Shown here piece after piece: positions 32,672 to 39,470 of a stretch of 64,000 nucleotides of DNA. Under the pieces are notes generated by a model. The model was not told the DNA's origin and searched no databases. It saw nothing but the letters and a program-made list of their open reading frames with translations. Every line of letters begins with the position of its first letter. The first letter of the stretch is position 1. Origin of the DNA: an uncultured Collinsella sp. (GTDB lineage: Bacteria; Actinomycetota; Coriobacteriia; Coriobacteriales; Coriobacteriaceae); NCBI GenBank assembly GCA_958352845.1, contig CATWQC010000001.1, positions 1 to 64,000 on the forward strand, read 5' to 3'. A program made the position numbers and the translations under genes.

Positions 32672-35368
32672 CTACGAGAAGTCTGCAACCTGAGCAGTCA
32701 GTGCCGCCAGGATCTCCTTGAGCTCAGCTGCACGGTCCCTCTTCTTCTGGACCACCGCGGGCGCGGCCTTAGCCACAAAGCCCTCGTTGGCGAGTGTCTT
32801 CTCGCAGCCGGCGAGCTCCTTCTGGGCCGCGGCGATCTCCTTCTCCAGGCGCGCCTTCTCGGCCGAAAGGTCAACCTTGCCCTCGAGCACCACAAAGACC
32901 TCGACGCCGCTGTCGACCACGGCGATGCTCGCAGCCGGCTTCTCAACGTCGGTGCCCATGACCAGAGAAGCCGTGTTCGCCAGCGGCTCAATCGTCGAGC
33001 GCAGGCTCTCGAGCTTCTCGATGTCCTCGGCACCGGCGCGCACGACCACGTCGAGCTCGGCCTTGGGGCTCAAGCGGTAACGCGAACGCGTGGCGCGGGC
33101 GGCGGAAACGACGGCGCGGCACAGCTCAAACGCGCGCTCGGCGTCCTCGTCAACATACTTAGCGTAGTCGGCGGGCTCAGGCCACTTGGCGATCATGAGC
33201 GCCTCGGCGCGGTTCACGTTGCCCTCGGCGTCCAGATCGAGCACACTCGCCGGCATGTTGTCCCAGATCTCCTCGGTGACAAACGGCATGAGCGGGTGCA
33301 TCAGGCGAATGGAGGTGTCGAGCACAAAGATCAGGTTGCGCTGAGCCTGCAGACGGCCCTCGCCCTTCAGGCGGGCCTTGGTGACCTCGACGTACCAGTC
33401 GCAGACCTCGTTCCAGAAGAACTGCTGCACGCCGCGGGCCATATCGCCAAAGGTATAGTTCTCAATCCCCTCGGTGACCATCTTCACGGCCTTGGCCAAG
33501 CGGCTGAACATCCAAGCGTCGGCCGGCGTCTCCACGACGGGCTCGCCGGGCGTGTAGCCCTCCATGTTCATAAGCAGGAAGCGGCTTGCGTTCCAGATCT
33601 TGGTCACAAACGACTTGGCCTGCTCGGTACGCGGGCTGTCGATAAGCTTCTTGGTCTTCTTATCGATGTTCGCGTCGAACTTGACGTCCTGGTTGTTGGT
33701 GCACAGCGTAAGCAGGTTGTAGCGCATGGCGTCGGCGCCGTACATACCGATGAGGTCCATGGGGTCAACGCCGTTGCCCTTGGACTTGGACATACGGCTT
33801 CCGTCCTTGGCAAGAATCGTCGGGTAGATGACGACGTCCTTAAACGGCACCTCGTCCAGGAAGTACAGCGAGCTCATGACCATGCGGGCGACCCACAGCG
33901 CGATGATGTCGCGTGCGGTGACGAGCGCCGTCGTGGGGTGATGGCCCTCGAGCAGCTCCGGCTTTTGCGGCCAACCCTGCGTGGCGAAGGTCCACAGCTG
34001 CGAGCTGAACCAGGTGTCCAGCACGTTCTCGTCCTGATGCACATGATGGCCGCCGCACTTGGGGCACACATCGGTGTCCTCGGTAAGAGCGTCCTCCCAG
34101 CCGCAGTCCTCGCAGTAGAACACGGGGATGCGGTGGCCCCACCACAGCTGGCGGCTAATGCACCAGTCCTTAAGGTTCTCCATCCAGGTGGTGTAGGTCT
34201 GCGTCCAGCGCGCGGGGTGGAAGGTAACCTTACCGGAGTTAACGGCGTCAAGCGCCGGCCCCTTGAGCTTGTCGACGGCCACAAACCACTGCTCGGACAG
34301 CCACGGCTCCAGCGCGGAGTCGCAACGGTAGCAGTGCATGACGGAGTGGTCGAGGTCCTCGACGTGATCGAGCAGATCGTGCTCCTCGAACCACTTAATG
34401 ACGGCCTCGCGGCACTCGTCGCGGTTCATGCCGGTGAACTCGCCGTAGCCCTCGACGACCACTGCATGCTCGTCGAAGATGTTGATCTGCGGCAGATCGT
34501 GGGCCTGACCCATGGCGTAGTCGTTGGGGTCGTGGGCCGGGGTGACCTTAACGAAGCCGGAGCCAAAGTTGGCGTCGACATGCCAGTCCTCAAAGATGGG
34601 GATCTCGCGGTCGACGATGGGAAGCTTGACGGTCTTGCCCACGAAGGCGGCCTTCTCGGGGTCCTTCGGGGAGACGGCGACGCCTGTGTCGCCGAGCATG
34701 GTCTCGGGGCGCGTGGTGGCGACGACGATGTAGTCCTGGCCGTTGACCGGCTCGGTCAGCGGATAGCGCAGGTGCCACAGGTGGCCCTTCTCGTCCTTAT
34801 ATTCAGCCTCGTCGTCCGAGATAGCGGTGGTGCAGTTGGGGCACCAGTTGACGATGCGCTTGCCGCGATAGATCAGACCGTCGTGGTACCAGTCGCAGAA
34901 GACCTTGCGCACGGCCTGGGCGTAATCCTCGTCCATGGTAAAGCGCTCGTTATCGAAGTCGACGGAGCAGCCCATACGCTTGATCTGCTCGACGATGATG
35001 CCGCCGTACTCGTGGGTCCAGTCCCAGCAGGCATCGACAAACTTGTCTCGACCAATCTCCAGGCGGCTGATGCCCTCGCTCTTGAGCTTCTTGTCGACCT
35101 TAGTCTGCGTGGCAATACCGGCGTGGTCGGTGCCCAGCACCCAGCGCGTGGACTTGCCGCGCATGCGGGCCATACGGACGATGGCGTCCTGGATGGAGTC
35201 GTCGGTGGCGTGACCCATGTGGAGCTTGCCGGTCACGTTGGGAGGCGGAATGGTGACGGTGCAGTCGCCCACACCGGCGCGGCGCTTGTAGTAGCCGCCG
35301 TCAAGCCACTTCTGCAGAATCGCCGGCTCGTTGGTCGACGGATCGTAGTTCTTGGGCATTTCTTCCAT
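32672..35368 (-). CDS. valS: Valyl-tRNA synthetase
   Basis: 898-residue class I aminoacyl-tRNA synthetase. The HIGH motif appears as PNVTGKLHMGHA (about residues 43-54) and the KMSKS motif as DGSRMSKSKGN. A CP1 editing domain is present, with the ATTRPETMLGDTGVAV motif. NWCPNC and CEDCGWED/CPKCGG indicate zinc sites. The C-terminus is the ValRS coiled-coil arm (VDLSAEKARLEKEIAAAQKE). AGGGAGAGAT precedes the ATG. The gene is bracketed by inverted copies of a nested palindrome, one in its probable 5' leader (35389-35503) and one at its 3' end (32558-32646). No T-box motif is seen. Confidence 0.96.
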   Translation of the reverse strand: MEEMPKNYDPSTNEPAILQKWLDGGYYKRRAGVGDCTVTIPPPNVTGKLHMGHATDDSIQDAIVRMARMRGKSTRWVLGTDHAGIATQTKVDKKLKSEGISRLEIGRDKFVDACWDWTHEYGGIIVEQIKRMGCSVDFDNERFTMDEDYAQAVRKVFCDWYHDGLIYRGKRIVNWCPNCTTAISDDEAEYKDEKGHLWHLRYPLTEPVNGQDYIVVATTRPETMLGDTGVAVSPKDPEKAAFVGKTVKLPIVDREIPIFEDWHVDANFGSGFVKVTPAHDPNDYAMGQAHDLPQINIFDEHAVVVEGYGEFTGMNRDECREAVIKWFEEHDLLDHVEDLDHSVMHCYRCDSALEPWLSEQWFVAVDKLKGPALDAVNSGKVTFHPARWTQTYTTWMENLKDWCISRQLWWGHRIPVFYCEDCGWEDALTEDTDVCPKCGGHHVHQDENVLDTWFSSQLWTFATQGWPQKPELLEGHHPTTALVTARDIIALWVARMVMSSLYFLDEVPFKDVVIYPTILAKDGSRMSKSKGNGVDPMDLIGMYGADAMRYNLLTLCTNNQDVKFDANIDKKTKKLIDSPRTEQAKSFVTKIWNASRFLLMNMEGYTPGEPVVETPADAWMFSRLAKAVKMVTEGIENYTFGDMARGVQQFFWNEVCDWYVEVTKARLKGEGRLQAQRNLIFVLDTSIRLMHPLMPFVTEEIWDNMPASVLDLDAEGNVNRAEALMIAKWPEPADYAKYVDEDAERAFELCRAVVSAARATRSRYRLSPKAELDVVVRAGAEDIEKLESLRSTIEPLANTASLVMGTDVEKPAASIAVVDSGVEVFVVLEGKVDLSAEKARLEKEIAAAQKELAGCEKTLANEGFVAKAAPAVVQKKRDRAAELKEILAALTAQVADFS

Positions 35369-35388
35369 ATATCTCTCCCTGTCCCGCC

Positions 35389-35503
35389 GGGGAGGAATGT
35401 AGGCCCGATTTTCGCTCGGTCAAGTCCTGGCTCGCGCGAAGACCACATTAAGTGGTCCTCGGCTCGTGCGGAATCTACGAAAATCGGGCCTACATTCCTC
35501 CCC
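35389..35503 (+). repeat. Nested variable-arm palindrome in the valS leader
   Basis: Perfect 26-bp outer arms 35389-35414 and 35478-35503 (beginning GGGGAGGAATGTAGGCCCGA). Inner stem GACCAC (35441-35446)/GTGGTC (35452-35457) around ATTAA. The interior is homologous to the element at 32558-32646, in reverse orientation, but both stems differ in sequence while remaining complementary. It lies 20-135 bases upstream of valS and is probably transcribed as part of its leader. The rest of the 35369-35655 gap holds the clpX terminator and presumably the valS promoter. Confidence 0.85.
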
Positions 35504-35599
35504 TTTGGTATCGATTACTTCAGTCTGATATGACTTCGCTGAGGCTTAAACAAACACACAGAATAACACAGGTAGTTGGGGTTATTGCGTATATATAAT

Positions 35600-35631
35600 A
35601 TAGCCTCCGACCGCGCGTGGTCGGAGGCTAT
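35600..35631 (-). terminator. Terminator of the clpP-clpX unit
   Basis: Thirteen-bp perfect stem ATAGCCTCCGACC/GGTCGGAGGCTAT with a 6-base loop, 24 bases after the clpX stop, followed by an AT-rich ATTATATATA tract on the minus strand. Confidence 0.85.
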
Positions 35632-35655
35632 TTGCAAACACGTTTTAGGGCAGGT

Positions 35656-37071
35656 CTAGCCGTAGATGCGCTGAGGCTGTTCTTCGCCCTTGACGGCGGC
35701 TTCGGTTACGACGACCTTGGCAACGCCCTCCTCGCTGGGGAGGTCAAACATCGTCTGCTGCAGCACGTCCTCGCAGATGGCGCGCAGGCCGCGGGCGCCG
35801 GTCTTGCGGGCAAGCGCCATGCGGGCAATCTCGTGCAGGGCGGCGTCCTCAAACTCAAGCTCAACGTCCTCGAGCTGGAACATCTTGCGGTACTGGCGCA
35901 CCACGGCGTTCTTGGGCTCGGTCAGGATCGACACCAGGTCGTCCTCATCGAGCGCCTGCGTCTGGGTGACGACGGGCGTACGGCCCACGAACTCGGGGAT
36001 CATGCCAAAGGCGTTGAGGTCCTGCGGGAGCACCTGGCGCAGCAGGTCGTTCTCGTCGACCGAGGTGGGGCCGGCGATCTCGGAGTTAAAGCCCACGCCC
36101 TTGTTTCCCACGCGATCGGCGATGATCTTATCCAGACCCACAAAGGCACCGCCGCAGATAAACAGGATGTTCGTCGTGTCAATCTGCAGCAGCTCCTGCT
36201 GGGGATGCTTGCGGCCGCCGGTGGGCGGGACGCTTGCCACCGTGCCCTCAAGAATCTTAAGCAGCGCCTGCTGAACGCCCTCGCCCGAAACGTCGCGGGT
36301 GATGGAGAGGTTCTCGGCCTTGCGGGCGATCTTGTCGATCTCGTCCACGTAGATGATGCCCACCTGCGCGCGCTCAATGTCGCCATCGGCGGCGTTGATG
36401 AGCTTGAGCAGGATGTTCTCCACGTCCTCGCCAACGTATCCGGCCTCGGTAAGCGCGGTGGCGTCGGCGATGGCAAACGGCACCTCGAGAATGCGTGCGA
36501 GCGTCTGGGCCAGCAGGGTCTTGCCGGTACCGGTAGGACCGAGCAGCAAAATGTTGGACTTGGCGAGCTCCACCTCGTCCATGTCATCGTCAAACTGGGC
36601 GCCCATGCCCGATGCCTCGTCAAGGGCGGACACTGCGGCACCGCCCTCGATCACGCGGCGGTAATGGTTGTACACGGCAACCGACATGGCACGCTTGGCG
36701 TCCTCCTGGCCCATAACATAGGCCGAAAGCTCGTCATAGATCTCGTGCGGCGTCGGCACATGCGTAATGACCTGGCGGGCGTCGTCCTCGAGCTCAAAGC
36801 CCTCGGTCTCGGGATCCACGGCGGGCTGGGATGCAGTCTGGCCGTGGTCGTTGAGGAAGCCCGGCAGCTTGCCGTTGCGGGCGGCGTCCATAAAGTCCGA
36901 AGCAAGCGACTCCTCCAGAATCTCGGAGCAGGCGGCGACGCACTCGTCACAGATAAAGATGTTGGTCGGGCCCTTTACGAGGCGACGGACCTGGCCCTGC
37001 TCTTTTCCGCAGAAGGAGCAGCGGATGGGGTTGCCGTTCTCGTCAAAGTTGTCCTGCATGTTACCTGCCAT
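35656..37071 (-). CDS. clpX: ATP-dependent Clp protease ATPase subunit ClpX
   Basis: 471-residue AAA+ unfoldase that feeds substrates to ClpP. The N-terminal zinc-binding domain has C18-x2-C21 and a CDECVAAC pair. GPTGTGKT is Walker A and IYVDEIDK Walker B; the GYVGED pore loop, the GGRKHP (RKH) loop and NKGVGF as the ClpP-docking IGF-type loop are all seen. A somewhat longer linker between zinc domain and AAA+ core is usual for Actinobacteria. It starts one base after the clpP stop (translational coupling). A start at the fifth codon (ATG 37059) is also possible. Confidence 0.96.
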   Translation of the reverse strand: MAGNMQDNFDENGNPIRCSFCGKEQGQVRRLVKGPTNIFICDECVAACSEILEESLASDFMDAARNGKLPGFLNDHGQTASQPAVDPETEGFELEDDARQVITHVPTPHEIYDELSAYVMGQEDAKRAMSVAVYNHYRRVIEGGAAVSALDEASGMGAQFDDDMDEVELAKSNILLLGPTGTGKTLLAQTLARILEVPFAIADATALTEAGYVGEDVENILLKLINAADGDIERAQVGIIYVDEIDKIARKAENLSITRDVSGEGVQQALLKILEGTVASVPPTGGRKHPQQELLQIDTTNILFICGGAFVGLDKIIADRVGNKGVGFNSEIAGPTSVDENDLLRQVLPQDLNAFGMIPEFVGRTPVVTQTQALDEDDLVSILTEPKNAVVRQYRKMFQLEDVELEFEDAALHEIARMALARKTGARGLRAICEDVLQQTMFDLPSEEGVAKVVVTEAAVKGEEQPQRIYG

Positions 37072-37072
37072 C

Positions 37073-37693
37073 CTAGGCGTCCTTCGCGGCGAGGTCGCGC
37101 GAGGTGACGATACGGTCGATCAGGCCGTAGTCGAGGGCCTCGGAAGCGGTCAGGTAATTGTCGCGCTCGGTGTCGGCCTGGACCTTCTCGATGGGCTGGC
37201 CCGAGGCGTCGGACAGGATCTGGTTGAGCTCGCGGCGAGTCTTCTTGATCTCCTCGGCAACGATCTCAATCTCGGTTTGCTGACCCTGGGCACCGCCGCT
37301 GGGCTGGTGAATCATGACCTTGGAGTGCGGCAGGCAGAAGCGCTTGCCCTTAGCGCCGGCCGAAAGCAGCACGGCAGCCATGGACGCGGCCATACCGACG
37401 CAGATGGTGGAGACCTGCGGCTTGATGAAGTTCATGGTGTCAAGAATCGCCAGGCCGGAGTAAACCTCGCCACCGGGCGAATTGATGTAGAGCGAGATAT
37501 CCTTCTCGGCATCCTGGCTCTCAAGATGCAGCAGTTGGGCAACGACCAGGTTGGCGCTGACGGAGTTGATCTCCTCGCCCAAAAAGATGATGCGGTCGTT
37601 GAGCAGGCGCGAATAGATATCGTAGCTGCGCTCGCCGCGCGGCGTCTGCTCGATAACGTATGGCACGAGGGCGGAATCGAACTTAGCGATCAT
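37073..37693 (-). CDS. clpP: ATP-dependent Clp protease proteolytic subunit
   Basis: 206-residue serine protease subunit of ClpXP. The catalytic Ser is in CVGMAASMAAVL, His in SKVMIHQPSGGAQG, and Asp in TERDNYL. Several in-frame ATGs cluster here (37723, 37705, 37699, 37693). I choose 37693 (MIAKFDSALVPYVIEQ) because GGAG lies 7 bases upstream; 37705 is the main alternative. Gene order tig-clpP-clpX is conserved in many bacteria and links chaperone and protease supply. Confidence 0.94.
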   Translation of the reverse strand: MIAKFDSALVPYVIEQTPRGERSYDIYSRLLNDRIIFLGEEINSVSANLVVAQLLHLESQDAEKDISLYINSPGGEVYSGLAILDTMNFIKPQVSTICVGMAASMAAVLLSAGAKGKRFCLPHSKVMIHQPSGGAQGQQTEIEIVAEEIKKTRRELNQILSDASGQPIEKVQADTERDNYLTASEALDYGLIDRIVTSRDLAAKDA

Positions 37694-37739
37694 ACGCATC
37701 TCCATTTCTCTCTTGCGGACCAAATTGGTTCTAGATAAA

Positions 37740-37780
37740 CGTACGGTGCCCGCATGCTATGCATTGGCTGGCACCGTACG
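37740..37780 (-). terminator. Hairpin between tig and clpP
   Basis: Perfect 11-bp stem CGTACGGTGCC/GGCACCGTACG with a 19-base loop and TTTATCT after it on the minus strand. It lies upstream of clpP and well before the tig stop direction, so it is more likely in the tig-clpP intergenic control region than a strong terminator. A second small dyad ACCGG/CCGGT is at 37786-37799. Confidence 0.45.
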
Positions 37781-37856
37781 AAGCAACCGGATAACCGGTG
37801 TATAACTTTACCCCATCACGGGCGCACGCATGCGCTCGCGGGCAAGGTGGCGAGAA

Positions 37857-39155
37857 TTACTCGGCGTCCTTGGCGGTCTCGTCGACCTCGGTCACCTTGG
37901 CGTTCTCGACCAGGTGGTCGACGGCCTTGGAGCGACGGATGGACTCGCGGACAGCAGGCATGCGGCCATCAGCGATGAACTCGGCCTTGGAAGCCTCGAC
38001 GTCCTTGACGCCGGCCTTCTCGAACTCCGCGTTGACGTCGTCCTCGGTGACCTCGATCTTGAGCTCACGGGCGAGGGCGTCCAGAGCCAGGGACTCGCGG
38101 GCAACGTCGTTGGCCTGCTTGTGCAGGTCGCCGATGAACTGCTCCATGGTCAGGCCGGAAGCGGGCAGCCAGGTGTCGAGCGTCATACCGCGAGCAGCGA
38201 GGTTGGACAGGAAGTTCTGGCCAAGCTCCTCAAAGACGGACTGCTCGTAGTCGGCGTCCATCTCGTCGAGCTGCAGGCGCTCGGCGAGAGCGGAGACGCA
38301 ACGGTTCTCCTTCTCGGCCGGCAGGCGGGAAGCCTTGTCCTGCTCGATCTCGATCTTGATGGCGTCGCGCATAGCGTCGATGCTGTCAAAGCCAAAGTCG
38401 GACTTGACGAGCTCGTCGGTGAGCTCGGGGGTGTTGCGGACCTTGATGCCCTTGACGGTGACCTCGACGGTGTGGGTCTCGGCCTCCTCGCCCTCCTCGA
38501 CCTCGTCGGTCCAGGTGACGGTCTTGACGTCTTCAACGTTGGCACCGATCAGGGCCTCGTTGAACTCCTTGGGGTTGCTGTCGCTACCGGCGATGAGCAT
38601 GCGGCCCTCGGCGGCAAAGTTGTCGGCGTTCTCGACGGCCTTGAGGTCGACGGTGACGTAGTCCTCGGCCTCGACGGCACGACCCTCGACGTCCTCGAAG
38701 GTGGCACGGTAGTTGAGGAGCATCTCAACCTGGTTGTTGATCTCGGACTCGGTGACCTCCGCAGGGGGCATCTCGATCTCGACAGCGTCGAAGGAGGAGA
38801 GCTCGGCAGCGGGACGCAGGGAGAACTCGACGGTGTAGGTGTAGTCCTCGTGATCCTTGGCGAGGTCGAGCTCCTTGTAGTCACCGTTCTTGGTGGGGAC
38901 GATGTCCAGCTCGTTGAGGACGGCGGGCTCGTTGGCGGCGATCAGGTCGTTGGTGGCCTGAGCGAGGGTAGCCTCGGCGCCAAGAGCGGAATCGATGACC
39001 GGACGGGGAGCCTTACCGGCACGGAAGCCCGGGAAGCGGTACTTCTTGGCGGTGTCCTTGTAGGCCTTCTTGATCGCGGCGTCGACGTCGGCGGCCGGGA
39101 TGGTGACCGTAGCGGTGAGCTTGGCGTCCTTGACGTCAGAAGCGGTGATGTTCAA
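37857..39155 (-). CDS. tig: Trigger factor
   Basis: 432-residue ribosome-bound chaperone and peptidyl-prolyl isomerase. The ribosome-docking motif is FPGFRAGKAPRPVID. The FKBP-type PPIase domain includes AEDYVTVDLKA and AEGRMLIAGSDSNP, and a long helical C-terminal chaperone domain follows. The frame opens upstream at ATG 39170, but its first codons ATG-AGG-AGG are the Shine-Dalgarno sequence itself; TTG 39155 (MNITASDVKD), 6 bases after AGGAGG, is the better start. Monocistronic, between tRNA-Leu and clpP. Confidence 0.93.
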   Translation of the reverse strand: MNITASDVKDAKLTATVTIPAADVDAAIKKAYKDTAKKYRFPGFRAGKAPRPVIDSALGAEATLAQATNDLIAANEPAVLNELDIVPTKNGDYKELDLAKDHEDYTYTVEFSLRPAAELSSFDAVEIEMPPAEVTESEINNQVEMLLNYRATFEDVEGRAVEAEDYVTVDLKAVENADNFAAEGRMLIAGSDSNPKEFNEALIGANVEDVKTVTWTDEVEEGEEAETHTVEVTVKGIKVRNTPELTDELVKSDFGFDSIDAMRDAIKIEIEQDKASRLPAEKENRCVSALAERLQLDEMDADYEQSVFEELGQNFLSNLAARGMTLDTWLPASGLTMEQFIGDLHKQANDVARESLALDALARELKIEVTEDDVNAEFEKAGVKDVEASKAEFIADGRMPAVRESIRRSKAVDHLVENAKVTEVDETAKDAE

Positions 39156-39246
39156 CACGTTCCTCCTCATACTGCCCAGCTTATCTGAGGTGCTGGTACC
39201 TTTATGCAACAAAGTGTCGCGACGGCCAAGGCCGACGCAGGTGCGA

Positions 39247-39330
39247 TGGTGCGGGCGAAAGGACTCGAACCTTCACGGGAATCCCACCAGAACCTAAATC
39301 TGGCGCGTCTACCAATTCCGCCACGCCCGC
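39247..39330 (-). tRNA. tRNA-Leu (UAG anticodon)
   Basis: Cloverleaf on the minus strand: acceptor GCGGGCG/CGCCCGC, anticodon stem CCAGA/TCTGG with loop TTTAGGT (anticodon UAG), a long variable arm (TGGGATTCCCGTG region) and T-loop GGTTCGAGTCC. The 3' CCA is encoded (39247-39249). The long variable arm and anticodon identify it as leucine, reading CUA. Confidence 0.97.
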
Positions 39331-39416
39331 ATGAGCGCACAGATTAGGAATGATAGCAGATACGAGCGACAAGCGCACGCACACGTTTTACAGACTCACG
39401 ACCTCACCACGAGTGC

Positions 39417-39441
39417 AAAAGGCGGGACGAGTTGCCCCGCC
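39417..39441 (-). terminator. Terminator after the molybdenum hydroxylase gene
   Basis: GGCGGG/CCCGCC stem with a 9-base loop, followed by TTTTG on the minus strand, 30 bases after the stop at 39471. Confidence 0.65.
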
Positions 39442-39470
39442 CCGCCCATTACGACTTGTTCGCCGACCCG

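Noticed and set aside
35389..35503. T-box or riboswitch in the valS leader
   Set aside because: No conserved T-box sequence (TGGNACCGCG-type) or specifier loop is visible; the structure belongs to the palindrome family described.
33296..35533. Long plus-strand reading frame over valS
   Set aside because: Overlaps valS, which has clear synthetase motifs; the plus frame translates to low-complexity Val/Gly/His-rich sequence typical of the opposite strand of GC-rich genes.
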